DNA from: Apiotrichum sp. Y4204 | Taxonomy: Eukaryota; Basidiomycota; Tremellomycetes; Trichosporonales; Trichosporonaceae | Assembly: GCA_025531455.1 (NCBI GenBank) | Contig: JAMYHL010000056.1 | Span: forward strand, 202,144-266,143 | Length of the DNA stretch: 64,000 bases | Direction: 5' to 3' | Shown here: positions 34,340-46,854 of the stretch, one piece after another | Position numbering within the stretch: position 1 is the first letter of the stretch | How the letters are laid out: every line of letters begins with the position of its first letter | Notes under the pieces: model-generated | Database searches by the model: none | Told to the model about the DNA's origin: nothing | Seen by the model: only the letters and a program-made list of their open reading frames with translations | Position numbers and translations under genes: made by a program

Positions 34340-34776
34340 TTATTATAACCACAGTTCTAAGACTGTAGTACAGTATGTAGTGTGCATGCGATCGCGGTGG
34401 CTGCGTGCTATGGAGTAAATCGGCATGGGAGAACGAAGATGATAATGTTACTTCAGCCAATACGTAGCGCATTCAGGCTACGTCACGACCTCATCCAAGC
34501 GCGTTTGATCTTAAGGGGTAGGCTTCTGTCCGTCGAGCCAACTGTGAACTGCCCACAGCTCCGAGTTGCCAAGTCTGAATGCTGGTTGTCAGACTGGGGC
34601 GTAGCTCCGGGCTAGACACCCGACAGCAAAATGCTCCTCACTTGATTGATAATTGACGATTCCTTGGCATTCGGAAAACAAGAAGTAAGGGTACGGTGGT
34701 CATTACGTAAATCGTGATCAGACCCAGAAATCCGCCAAATCTACCTCATGATAAAGCTTCGACAGCCCTGACTGTC
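34340..34776. other. Intergenic region upstream of U6
   Basis: Holds the 3' end of the GATA factor and the U6 promoter. ATAAA at 34751, 26 bases before the predicted U6 5' end, is a plausible Pol III TATA element. No coding exon. Confidence 0.45.
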
Positions 34777-34800
34777 GCCCGCCGTAAGGCGGGCAATACT

Positions 34801-34832
<32 letters not shown>

Positions 34833-34894
34833 TGCCCCTGCATAAGGATGACAAAAACTGCGCACAGAGAGGTCCACTTCGGTGGAAATATTTT
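34777..34894 (+). ncRNA. U6: U6 spliceosomal snRNA
   Basis: The catalytic snRNA of the spliceosome, made by RNA polymerase III. A 5' hairpin (GCCCGCC, loop GTAA, GGCGGGC; 34777-34794) is followed by AAAATTGGAACGATACAGAG and AAGATTAGCATTGCCCCTGC, nearly identical to U6 of other eukaryotes. ACAGAGA (34816-34822) pairs with the 5' splice site. ATAAGGATGACA forms part of the internal stem-loop. A 3' hairpin TCCAC-TTCG-GTGGA (34873-34886) precedes the T tract. No intron interrupts the conserved core, unlike the U6 genes of some fungi. Compared with the usual GCATGGCCCC, one base differs (GCATTGCCCC). The 5' and 3' ends are estimated from the hairpin and terminator. Confidence 0.95.
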
Positions 34895-34898
34895 TTTT
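34891..34898 (+). terminator. Pol III terminator of U6
   Basis: Eight consecutive T directly after the U6 3' hairpin. Confidence 0.85.
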
Positions 34899-35298
34899 GT
34901 TCTATCTACATTTAATTAGATAATTGTTCAAGATCTTATCGATCTTATCGGCAAGTCCACAAGTCACTGTCGTGCGTATCGTATGCCCAAGACTATACCA
35001 TCACCCCATGGTCAAAATGCAGATACATGCCAGCAGATAGCACATGCTGTTACTGATTATTCAAGAGGCTTAGCAGCGTCGTCACACGGAGAAGTTAAGG
35101 ATGGACGAGGATATGGAACGAGACTACGAGGACAGGATGTGGGGTGGAGAAAGAGTCGAAGAGGTCGGAATGTAGTCCTTCTCGCACACTGCCAGGGTCG
35201 TGATACCCCGCAGCTGGTTGGAATCCGGAGCTTCTACGACGCGCAGCTAAAAATACCATACAAACAACGTAAACAACAATCGACAACGAGCAAACAAT
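34899..35298. other. Intergenic region between U6 and BCK1
   Basis: About 400 bases with no supported exon; contains the 3' untranslated region of the minus-strand BCK1 gene. Confidence 0.45.
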
Positions 35299-38200
35299 TT
35301 AGGTAAGCGGATGTGGCCGGGGGCGCACAGTGGAGGTGCCTGTCTGAACGACGCCGGAGCTGGCGGCCGTTGCCGTCGATGTACTGGCCGACCGCATATT
35401 TTTGTTACCACGCATGACGACGGCTCGGCCAATGGGCGAATTGGCAAAAGTCCAGTTGGGATCGCGCTCAGTGATGAACGGGTGGTTGAGGAGCTGGGAA
35501 GCGGTGGGACGGTCATCGGGATCGGCGGCGAGACATTTGATGTTCATGAAGTCGTTGCTGATCTCGTTGAGGTGAACATCGTCAGGCAGTGGCGGACGCG
35601 AACGGTTGTTGATTAGCTGGAACATGGCTGCAAACACGGTCTCAAAAGAGCCCCACGGTCGTTGACCGCTCCACATTTCAAGGACCACGCAACCAAGGGA
35701 CCAGATGTCGATCTTGCCGTTATAAGTTGCGCTCGTGATAACTTCGGGTGCCATCCAGAAGACGCTGCCACGCATGTTGGTCGCTTCCCCATTCATATCG
35801 TACGCATCTTGCGTCTGCTTGGATATTCCAAAGTCAGAAATCTTGCAGACACCGTTAGAATCAACAAGAATGTTGTCGCCCTTCAGATCCTGTACCTATT
35901 AGTGTGCAAATGGCGTCAAATACTCACGCGATGCCAAATATTCCTGCCATGAAGATATGCCAGGCCTTCAAGGATCTGGGCGGTGAAATGCTTGACCAAC
36001 TGCTCCTCGAAGCGTGCCTGCCCCGGAGTGCGGTAGATGCTTGCAATAGTACCTCCCGGGACATACTCGAGGAAAATGGAGATGTGTTCTTGGGACACTT
36101 CGCAGCCAAGATAAGCCACAATGTTAGGCTGGTAGAGGTCCTTGAGAAGCGAGATTTCCGACTTGAGGGCATCTATCATACTGATTTGCCGGGAGTCGTT
36201 GCGATCCTGTTCGGTCGCTGGTAACTCGACTTGCTTTACTGCCATCATATCGCCCGTCGTCACGTTCAGAGCGATGTACACTCTTCCGTACGAGCCCTTG
36301 CCGATCAGCTCACCCTTGACCCATGTGAGGGTTGTGGGCCGACCGTCCGCGGCAGGGGACTCGGGCACGATTGCCGTATCGGTGGCGATGCGAGAAGGGG
36401 TGACTTCGACAATCTTGTGGTCCCACATGCTCGAGCTCCGCTTCATCTTCTTCTCCTCGGCGATGCTCAAAGGACGCATTTGCTCACGCTCCCTGTTCCG
36501 CTGTAGAACGCGTTTCTTCACTTCAGCCACATTGCGGATGGATTTGCGATGTTCACTCCTGTTGAACGCGGGAAGCTGAGGCGGAGCGGGGAAGTTGGCA
36601 ATGATAGCGCCACGAGCAGATGGTGGTGGCGTTCGGGGCCCGCTGCTATCCTTGGACGGGGCGCAGCCGCGACTGTGTGCCGTGATCGTTCCTCGTTGGA
36701 GCTCTAGTGTTGTTCTTGGCGATGTATCAGAGTTGGGTGTGCTAGGAGCGCTCGAAATGCCGGGGTCGACAATAGGTTTGTCCAAGTCGACGTGGGGGAA
36801 GAACTGGGCCAGGTTGTCGTAAAGCTGTTCTGGTTCAGGGCGGACATGCCACTCATCCTTGCGATTGGCATGAAATGATATCACGCGGCTGAGCGAAGAC
36901 TTGTCATCAACGGCTTCGTCGTCAGAAACGGACGGCAGACGCGGCGGTAATCCCTTCTGTTCGCGACCACGCGGAGTACCGTTCGCACCGGTATGAACGC
37001 TGAGAGCAGGCCGACTCGAATTGTGACCTGAGGTCGAAGCAGTTGGGCGCGTGGGGATGAATAATGTAGCTTCCGGTTCGGAGCCATCTACATCCGTCAA
37101 GATTGCGTCGGAATGTGCAATGGGCCCATTGGCGTTGTCCACCAACTGGGCAACGCGACTTTGCCAGTTATTGCCAAGTGTAGCTGTTCCCTCGCCATTG
37201 TCTGGCGCGTGAATTGTGGCGTCTGAGACAACGGTCGCGGTTGAGGTATCCGTAGAGACTGAACCATGCCGACGCTGCGAGAGAAGCTCCACCTCCGCGT
37301 CCAGGTACGCGGATGGTCCAGCATCGGAGACGCTACGGGGTCGTCGTCCATTCGGAGCAGGGGTGTTGAGGTAGTCGATGGGGTTTCCATTTGGTACGCT
37401 AGTCCCACCCTGTGATGAAGAATTGTCATACACCAAGCTCTGCGCGCGGTCAGGGTGTGCCGAATCCGGCGTGGGCCATGATGGACGTGGAGACGGGAAC
37501 TCGACAATGGCCTCGGGTTGCCGAGTTGCGGAGTGGCCCGTGAATCGAGGGTCTTGTGGATTATGGTGGGAACCGATAGTGACGGAGTGGTACGACGGGT
37601 CGGGAAGCATTGGAGTGCTGTGTGATTGGTAATGGTTGTACTGCCGGAGGTTATCCACAGAATGTGCATTATGCAACGGTGCGTGATCGTAGTACGGAGA
37701 TGGCTTGGTAGTTCGACGTGCAGGTGGCGGCGGCGGTGGCGCGGCGGCGCGAGGTCGCGGATCGGCCTCGTTCCGGGACGGGCCATTTGTGTACCCTGGT
37801 GGCCGACTTGCGTATTGGGAGGCAATTGGCATGTCGGTACCCACCTGCATGTACGCCAAACTGCTGCCGGCGTATTGTTGTATCGTGTCAGAGGTCCGGC
37901 GTGGATACGTGCCATCGTCCACCATGTACATCCAGTTCGGATTGTGGTTTTGGCCTAGTCCTTCCATGTAGTCACGCCGACGCAGACGGTCCTCGGTAAA
38001 TTGTCTTTGACGAAGGCTGTCGGTAACAATTTCGCTGGGCCGCCGCCCTTCATCCATAGACGGTCTTTGATCAAGAGCGTGCTGTGGCAAGGTAAGTCTT
38101 AGTCGGAGAGGGATAGGTCGCAAAAACTCACCAGTGGTGCGACTTGCTGTTCATATCTATTCTGCGCGTCCCGACGCTCCATCTCGAGCTGCTGCATTAC

Positions 38201-39978
38201 CTGCCAGACTTCACGCTCATTCTCTTGCGCTTGAAGAGCAATGAGCTCGTCCCTCCGTAGGTCGATTAGACGTTGCCGTTCGCGATCTTCTTCTTCCCTT
38301 TGTTCCTCTTGCTGCAGCTGAAGAATAAGTCGTAGGCTTTCGGGATCAACATCAGAGTAGTCGAGACCACCAGTCACACTGGGACCAGCACCATTCATAT
38401 GTGCGGCCGTGACGGTGGACTCATCATCAGGGGGCAATGCGGTGAATAATGTTGGCGGTGACCCTGTCCGCAGCGGGGGCTCAGTGCTGTGGATCGCTGA
38501 ATCCCTAGTCGAGTTCAATTGAGTCCCGTAGGCATTCGTCTGATCGGATTGAGACCTGTCACTTAAACTTGTGCGACTGCCACGGCTGCGATCCATGGTT
38601 TCTCCAGCACTCCCGAAGCTACCATCCTGGGAATGCTGCGCAGAAGCATGTGGGGTGTAGGGCGGGGCCGGCTGAATGTTGGTCAAGATCGGCGGCACCC
38701 CTGGGCGTTCACGAAAAGCGTTTTCCGAAGGTGGAACGACGGTTGCTGAACCGGGATCACCTGGGGCTATCTGTTGAACCAAAAACTGAAGGTTGCCACC
38801 AGAGTCACCATGTGCCCGAACCAGGTGGATCAGTTGTTGATGTGTCAAGCCTGGCCGAGACGTATCGGGTAGTGGCCCTCCCATGTTGGTCCGATAGATG
38901 GCAAGTGAGGCAAACTGGTCGTCCCGGAATCGCAGCTAGTCCGTCAGCATTGCGTGCCACAGCCTGCCAGCCAACTACTCACCCTAGTTAGTATCCTTTC
39001 ACGAATGCCCTCAGGAGTATGCACGCCTGTGACGTCGACCGCGGAAAAGTTTTCGTTGTCGACAGTCGCCTGGACGAAAACTCGTTGATTGACGGACGAT
39101 GAGCGAGGTCGGCTTGACATGGATGATGTGCCCAATGAGTTCTCAGGGCTGGGGACACGAATGTGGCCATTCATGGACGATGACGACCCAGCCGAAAGCG
39201 GAGGAGGGTTGGAAGGGTGAGTGGGCGGCGAGACAGTGGGGAGGAAGCCCATGCTGAGGACTGTTTGCGGGGATGTATTCGAGTTCGCTGGAGAAGGCAC
39301 GGTCGTTGCTCTCAGCGGCGGCAACGGCGGGAGGGGGCCACGAGATGGGCTAGACGGTGTGTCGCGGAGACCTGTGCGAGGGTCCAAGCGTGGTCCCGTT
39401 GGTTCTGTGGGGCTCGTGAAAGCTCGTCTGTTCATGAGATGACGGTCAGGTTGCGGGGGAGGTTGTGGGGGATGGAATCCTGGAGGATATGGTGATGGGC
39501 TGTGAGAAGGGATCGGTAAACTTGGCAAAGGGCCGGGGGTTCTCCTCGGCAACGTGCCCGGGGTAGATCCACTTGAAGTGGAACGTGGCATGCTACTGGA
39601 AATACCAGCAGGGGCTGACGTTCCCAGTGTCGGCGCCGGGGAGGACGAGGGAGGCGCCCCGTTCAATGCCATACCATAGGGATTGGGAGGAACGAGAGAT
39701 GGTGACCGCCCTGGGGATGAACGTTGTGGGGAGTTCTGGATTGGTGTCACCCGCACAGACGAGTTCTGAGAGGCAACACTTAAGCTTGATTCCTCCCCAT
39801 CAGAGTTGTCGGGGTTGGCGACGAATAGGCCAGGCCCAAACGCCCCCCGCTTCCGTGCACCGTGCGGACGATTCCGAAGCGATCCTGCATTAGCGGCATT
39901 GATAGTAATGGGAGGAATGGGGGGCGACGGTGGCGACGGGCCTGGAGGCAACCTAAACGTCGGAGGTGCGCCCGACAT
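35299..39978 (-). CDS. BCK1: MAP kinase kinase kinase Bck1 (cell wall integrity pathway)
   Basis: Exons (minus): 39978-38983, 38935-38132, 38081-35928, 35889-35299 (1514 residues). The kinase domain starts near residue 1188: GELIGKGSYGRVYIALN (Gly loop, G1194), MMAVKQVEL (ATP Lys), HRDLKGDN (catalytic Asp 1319, split by the last intron after HR), DFGISK, and MAPEVI at the activation segment end. IFLEYVPGGTIASI is typical of the Bck1/Ste11 group. The exon 1/2 junction encodes SAVDVTGVHTPEGIRERILT and RLRFRDDQFASLAIYRTN, the Ras-association-like domain found in Bck1 proteins, so I prefer Bck1 over Ste11 (no SAM domain seen). Pkc1 activates Bck1, which phosphorylates the Mkk kinases upstream of Mpk1. 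Long Pro/Ser/Arg-rich stretches and a Glu/Gln-rich coiled coil (LQLQQEEQREEEDRERQR) lie between the domains. Confidence 0.92.
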
Positions 39979-42900
39979 GGCGGGTCATCCGCACCCGTCC
40001 AAGGGTGATGGTGCAGGAGACGGCGGTAAGAATGTGGATTAGCACAGGCGCGAATGACTGTCGAAGCGGAGTGACGTGACAGTTAATATGACTGAGGTTG
40101 CAGCAATAGCAAGTTTGTGGTCGACGTGAACGATTCCACGACAGCGATGGCAATCGCGGGTATATTGTAGAGTGAAGCCGAGATGCAATCAGCGCTCAAG
40201 TCAAGTCGCGAGTGACTTTGCGCCTTGTTCAGCCAACGGAACACTCAAACAGTGTTGGACCTCGTCCGTGGGGTGCGAGGAAAGGATGAAGCACAAAACT
40301 GGGGTGTGGGAGGTCAACGGTTTTGCTCTGTGTGGTGCGGCGGCGACCGAGAGTCACGGTCGGGCTAGGAACCAGCGCGCAGCGGAGACCAGTCAGCTGC
40401 TGAGTCTCAAGCCTGTGGTAGGTGCTGAGATGCGAGACAGCCGATGAGTGGGAAAGAGTAAGCACCTAGATGGAGGGTCGCAACCGAGTGGACGAGGGGC
40501 CAGGCGTCGAGATGGCCAGGTGAGCAACGACGATGAGTCGGATGGCTGATTTCGCAAGAAAACGGTCAACCGAGTTGGCAAGCGATAAGAGTGTGCGAGG
40601 ACAAGTGATTGCTCGCCAGATGATCTGCGCAGGTCGGATGAGCTAGGCAAGGTGTATGAGTCGGAGATTGGCAAGGGCGATGGGTGAGAGAGTGGGAGAG
40701 AGTGACGTGCGTGTGTGAACCGGGTGCGTGGTCGAAGCACAAAGTATCCTTCAGCTAGGGCGGGGACCGAGCTGGGAGGTCGTCGACACTGGGGTGGCCA
40801 GTCGATGGTGGATTATGGCCTTGATTGCCAAGTGGAGAGTGCACACGGAAGTGGGAGGGAGAGGAAGAGAACGGAAAGAATGTGTGATCGTGATTGTCTT
40901 TGTGGTGGTGGAGGGGGAAGGGGGCATATAGGCACTGTGGTTGTGGTTGCTTGGTGGTGGTGGAGAGAGTGTACAGCACCATGCACAAATTGCACAATGC
41001 GTGGGTGTGCGTGTGTGCGTGTGGGTGTGTGTGGGAGAGAGAGGCCTGAGAAGTGGTGGAATGAGTCAGGCGGTGGCGGCAACTGGTCCAAGCTGGCTGC
41101 GGGCTGCGGGTTGCTGCCTCCTGGCAGGCGCTGCCTCTGATCGTGCGGACTCTTGTGGATCTTGCGGAATGGGGCGGCCAGGCCTTGCAGGGGGGGACCG
41201 GGGGAATGAGTTGTACTGTACAGCTACAGTATGTTTTGTAGAAGTGGTTTTAGAGTGCGTGAGTGTGTGTCTGTGTGTGTGGAAGAGTGACGACGGCGGC
41301 GGCGGCAGCGGCGACGGCGGCGGCGGATTGTTTGCCTGAGGGCCTGAGGGGCAATTAGGAAATGGAGACATGAGAGGAGGGGGGGGGGGGGGGGATCCAT
41401 GCTGGCCCAGCTAGCCCTAGCTTGCAGAGCCCAAAGAGTGTGAGGCCTGGCGGTATGGCGCAGGATTCCGGAGGACGGAGGGGATATAAGTTAGGGGAAA
41501 AGGGAAGGCGGAGGCGAAGGGAGGGGGGAAATGCGCGGGGGCGCTGGGGCAGAGAGCGGTGTAGCGCGTAGATGGCCACATGCTGGCTCTGCTGCACCAG
41601 ATCATCTCCACTAGGAGGAGGCTCCTCGGGGGACAGCCCAAACTATCCGGGGGCTTGTCTATGGATAGACAATCCTATTCGCAGTGGTATTAGGCTCTCA
41701 CAGGCCATCGTATATACAGTCTACATATATATTTCTTTGGGGGGGCATGCTCCTGCTATTGATATATAATAGTACATGAGTCATAGTAACTACCACTATA
41801 TAACTATACCACAGAGGACAGGCGGCGGCTTGAACTTTGCACAGAAATTGCAGAACGTTAGACTTCAGATCTCCAAATCTCCAGATTCTTGCACAATTGC
41901 CTGTCGAGCTGGTCGAGCATGTTTGTGCAATTTCGTGGCTGGAGGCTTGCGATCTGGTGAGGTCCTCGAGCTTGAGTTCTGCTCAATAGTATTTCCCAAA
42001 CGCTTGTGTCCCGCCGCCTCTTTCTTGCATCGCGCAGCGCGCAGCACTGGTTAATCCGCGAGTCATCGGTTTTGCCCTCTGCACTGTCCGAATCTGATCG
42101 GCACCAAGAGAAGGCATGAAGGCAGCTCACTCCTCACGCATTTTCGCACTACGTCGCCCAATCAAAGCAACGGGCACCGCCGCGATTGCGCGACAAGGTT
42201 CACATCTTAGAGCGAGGACATCGGCATCGACCGGGGACAAGCAACTACCTGTCCGAACGGCGGTGAAGCTCGCACGCCGGTGGAGACTGAACTTGCCGCA
42301 AAGGAAGATTATCGCTGCGCAGTAATGCTGGATCTGTGACTTGGCGGCCCCACGTCTTGCCGCATATAATCTGCTTCAGCTTGCACCAATTACGCCTTGC
42401 AGCCCCTCAGACGACGACCACATGATAGCTGCGGACTGCGCATTCAAGGGGCTGGTGCGTGTCGGGCCGGCCAGGCCCCAGATCCAAGAACTGAAGTCCA
42501 ACTGGCCAACAACGCACTCTGTACTACTGTGTGTGTTTGCACTGGTGCCTCGAGCTCGGGAGGCATGAAACGCCCGTCCCCTTCCCTCGTGTGCTCTGGT
42601 ATGCATACGTGCATACGTGAGTGGACGCGAGTGGGGCGCGAATGTGCCAACACCGACACGTGGGGAGGAGGAGCTTAAGCGCGCGAAGCGCTTGAGATCT
42701 TGAGATCTTACTCGTAACGTAAGACGGTAGTCGCTCAAGTCGCTCAAGTGGTGTAGGATCGACATGGATCGGCAGGGTCATTTGGACCAACAGGATCAGC
42801 ACGATCTAACCAACCAGGGGCCAGAGGATCAGAGGAAGCGTTACCTGGCCTGTGGCCAGTGGCCAGTGGGCTACAGCAGCGTGGCAGTATTAGCTGCAGT

Positions 42901-43706
42901 AATTGTTATAATAGCTTGCAGATCACAGCAACTACTTATCCTGATGTCCTGATCAAATGCTGTGTCGAAATTAGGCCCTGTGGCCTTTTGGTTTGTGGGT
43001 TGTGGACCTTTGGATCTGTGGACTATGTGGGCTACCGATTGAGCAACTGTGGTAACCGTATCACTAATCGGTGGATCGGCAACGGGTGCCGCCCTGATCA
43101 ACCCGATTCGTGTCAGAGATCGTCGTACTATAGTGGACAATGCCGTGCCAAAGTCCGGCCAGTGGGCAGCATGGGCAGATGGTCAAGGGCCGACACTCTG
43201 CGTTCAGGAGAGACACGGCGGACAGTCTGATCGGAATGTTTGTACATATGTGCAGCAGAAGGCATCACCACTTCTACGAACGGCAAAGGGATCGCCAGTG
43301 CGGATTGTTCGGAAGATGCTGTACTTAGCCGCGTTTGATGAGGGGGGTTGATTGGCTTCAAAATGTAGCGTATCTTGGCCGCGAGGCGGTCCGGGAATCT
43401 CCTAGCTCCCACCCATCAATGGGTCAACCCACAATCCGTCACTTCAGGTATCGCGCTGGTGCTCCTGTTACTGATCAACTGGGGAATTTTCTGTACCGTG
43501 TCTCAATCTCGCTCCCAGGTTAAATCGTCCTGTGGTAGGGCGTGAAAACGTTGTGTTTAGTTTTGCATGCTTTATCAATGTTTTTAGGCGTTTACGATTT
43601 TATCTCCCTTCTTAGCGCCGTCCCATCGATGGCTTACTCGAGTTGCGCAACTCACTGTTGATCGTTAGTATGGGGATCTTTGTGTCTGTGCCGTCTTCTG
43701 TTGCAC
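39979..43706. other. Upstream region of BCK1 and 3' flank of PAN3
   Basis: About 3.7 kb without a recognised gene. From 39979 to about 41600 the minus strand is pyrimidine-rich with GT/GGT-repeat patches (about 40900-41040, 41260-41330), consistent with a long BCK1 promoter and leader. A 69-codon basic frame at 42116-42325 has no family resemblance. AT-rich sequence lies at 41690-41810. Confidence 0.45.
41379..41394. repeat. Poly-G run of 16
   Basis: Sixteen consecutive G in the BCK1 upstream region; the length may vary between assemblies. Confidence 0.8.
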
Positions 43707-46082
43707 TTACTTGTAGGCCGACTCGATGCACCGGTAGATGTCGCGATACTCGACTACGAGGCAGCTCTGCGAGTCCCGCGAAACGAGCATGATCTTCTCG
43801 CGGGACCGGGCGCCCGCATCGAGTTTATTGAGGGTGGTAAGGACATGTGACATGTCTAGGACCGGCTTACCGTCCGGGCGGACCTGATGGAACACGTAGT
43901 CACGGAAGAGCTTAAGTACGTAGCGATCGCCCGACTCGGACCACTGTGGATCCATGTCGAATTCGGGGCGCTCGTTGATGAAACCAAGCTTGATGAGAAG
44001 ACGGGCGATGCGGCCGTTCTCCAGCTCGGCTCCAAGGTCGCTCTCGAGAGTGTCATTGTACGTCTGCAACGCGTCGAGCTCGTTCAGGATTCGGGGACCC
44101 GCAAGACGCAATACCTCGTCAATCGATTTCATGTTTGTCGGCTTCCCAAGAAGGTAGGCGACTAGGTTCTTCAAGTCCAGAGAGTACATGCGGCCAATGT
44201 ACTCGAGACCGGCAGCAAAGTGCTGGCCGGGCTGCATGATGTCCGCGCACAGAGAGTAGATGAGCTGACCAAAGCTGTACAGGTCTTCTTGTTGGAAGAG
44301 TGGCATTGGTGTCTGGTTGTCAAAAGCGAGCACATCGAGAATGCCGACACCATTGATCCGTAGGCGGTTCTTTCCAGTGATGAGAATCTTCGTTGCGTCC
44401 AGGTTGCGAGCGGCCAGACCAGCGCTATGTATGGCCTTGAGAGCATTGGCAAGCTGGATAACGTAGCTCCAGATGACGCGCTCTGCAATGGGCATGCCGG
44501 CCTGACGGCGACGAGCCATGCCGTCGGGGCTCAACCACTCGTCGGCAATGGTCGTTGCGTCCGGGTGGAAGTCGTACACCATGACGAGAGAGTTATCGTT
44601 GAACGCCTTGGTGGTAAACGCTTCACGGAGACCAACTATGTTGGCATGTCGGATCTGCCGCCAGGCCTCGACCGCCGCAAATGCCGCTTCACTTGAGAGC
44701 TTGAATCCTGTACGTCAGCAAGTGAACCTTCCTGACACTCACCTTCAATGCGACGTAGACAATATACATTGCCATCGACGGTGCTCGTTGCGCGGTAGAC
44801 CGGTCCTGGGTGGTGATACACGCGACTGACTGAGGACTGAGTCGAGGGGTTTCCCAAGGGTACGAGAGAGTGATAGACGTGCACCTCCGCGGGCAAACCG
44901 GCGGAATTGTGTGGGTTGGCGTATGTAGCCTCCTGGCGGGAATGGAGCATGCGGCGAAGGTCGTCGGGAATAAAGAACGAATGCATGGGCTGACGTCCAA
45001 CAACATGAGGCAAAGGCGCTGTGTACAGATGGTGGTCCGGCTGTATGTTAGCTGCGGAACGCAACGAAACTCCTCGTTTGTTACTCACCACGCGACGAGG
45101 ACCGTTGCCCATAAACATACTTTCCATCGGCGGCTGCTCAAAGTTCATGCTTTCCTCAAAGCTAAGAGCAGGGCCGGGAAGACCCCCATCGGACGGAGGA
45201 CCAAACGGGGCTGCATTCGCCCATTCAGCGGGGGGAGGACGAGAAGTCGTTGCCTGGACTTGAGCTTGAGGGGATGACTCTCCGACAGACGCCGTCTTGG
45301 GAACGAAGACGGGCGCAGACAAGTGCTCCACACCGAGGCCCGATGTCGGTGCGCGTGATTCCTTGTCGGGGGTTGCGTAAGGTGCTGCGGCAGCGCTGGT
45401 GGTCAGAATGTGATAGAGATGCCAAGGCTCACTTCAGCCCCGATTTCGGAGTTGGGGTTGGGGGTGCACTGGGGACAGGCGCGGTTGAGGGAGCATTAGT
45501 GGGATCGGTGCCCGGCTGCCAGTGTCAGTTGGCGTCACAATCAAGCCGTAAACCATACTCACAGGTGGATGATAGTACGCGCACTGGCTGTCAGCGGTCA
45601 AGTGCCAGAAGGAGTGAGACTTACACCCTGTTCTTGAAAACGACATGACCTATCTGTCAGCCTATGTTTCTCAATGTGGGCATGAGCGTGTTATTTCTAT
45701 AACACGCGGAATCGCATCACCCTAGATGCCATGAAGTTACGATGGAGGCCAACGCTCCTCACTCTCATTGACGCGTCTGTGGGCGGCCACATCACTCACC
45801 CGTAGATCAACACGTTCCGGCAGAGACGTTGCGTCGCGTCAGCTGTGACGCGTCAGCAAGGTCTCATATTTCTCAATGCCCTCAACCTGGACAGAAGCCT
45901 GCGGCCCTGATACCTCAGCACATGCAGCACAATGTGCATGTCACATGGAAAATCACACTACCACAGTCCGAGGGTTCGGAACACGTACCCTTCTTCTTCT
46001 CCGGTGTGTCGGTCTTCTGCGGGTTGTCGGGAGGGCGAACGATCTGGATCGCCGCGGAGCGGGCGGGCGCAGGGGCCGCCAT
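43707..46082 (-). CDS. PAN3: PAN2-PAN3 deadenylase regulatory subunit PAN3
   Basis: Exons (minus): 46082-45989, 45842-45800, 45649-45625, 45583-45563, 45515-45433, 45395-45089, 45040-44743, 44707-43707 (623 residues). PAN3 brings the PAN2 nuclease to poly(A) tails. The N-terminal CCCH finger is C39-RNVLIYGS-C48-RFQEQG-C55-AYY-H59 (C-x8-C-x6-C-x3-H). It is encoded by three tiny exons of 43, 25 and 21 nt. HLSAPVFVP is a probable PAM2-like poly(A)-binding-protein motif. The pseudokinase region contains YHHPGPVYRATSTVDGNVYC and GLAARNLDATKILITGKNRL, where the usual HRD and DFG motifs are absent, as expected. The C-terminal coil and knob domain are complete (LLIKLGFINERPEFDMDPQW to YRCIESAYK). All seven introns preserve frame. 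Confidence 0.94.
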
Positions 46083-46854
46083 GGCCTATCGTACGGAGAG
46101 TTTAGTTATCAGAAGCGTGCGACGTGTTGCGCAAGCAGCATGGGGCCGGCGAGTTTGATCGAGGTACCCAAGTCTCTCAAGATGTAGGTGTAGACGTCCT
46201 ACGGTCGCAGTATAAATCGTCGGTGTCGGTCGGTTGAAGGGTGGTCTTGGTCTGCCCCAGAGACCAAAGTGTTATGATCGGTTGGCGTGCTGGCAACGAT
46301 GCGTAGAGAAAGTGGTGGTGGTTGGCAGCTCCCCGACCGCGCGTGATAGAGAGAGAGAGATAGGATCGCGATGTGAAGGAAACCTAGATGTACAGTAAAC
46401 AGCCGCGCCGTATGCAGCCCGTTCAAAGAGCGGGCGATGGAGACGGCCACTCGGTCTAGTGTGGATGAAGTGACGGAATGAGTGTGCCTTCAGAGGGGCT
46501 GCAGATGGATGGTGGCCGTGTGTGTGAGGATCGAAAGAAGAAGCGGTTGGGAAGGAGCTCAAGTGGGGTCGACGTTGGTGACGCTGACGGTGATGGGCGG
46601 ACTCCAGGAGGACGCGTTCCTCAGTCCCTGTACCCATGCACCTCTCTGACCCTCTCCGGGGATTATTCGAACCCCCCAGGACCACATCTGTTGCCATTCA
46701 CCTTTGATACACCCACCTGAAAACGGCTTTTGAGTTCTCATCGCCCGATGTATATATGTTTGCATGCGGAGAAGAGAGTCGTGAAACAGGTATAAGAATG
46801 CGAGGTATTTGTGGTTATCTCTCCGTGTTCAACGGTCCAAGTTGTCTAAATAAT
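46083..46854. other. Intergenic region between PAN3 and DHS
   Basis: PAN3 promoter and 3' end of DHS, both on the minus strand. GA-rich on the plus strand near 46340-46360 (GAGAGAGAGA). No coding exon seen. Confidence 0.45.

Noticed and set aside
42116..42325. 69-codon basic frame upstream of BCK1
   Set aside because: Arg/Ala-rich like a targeting peptide, but it stops after 69 codons with no domain and no usable donor leading to a further exon.
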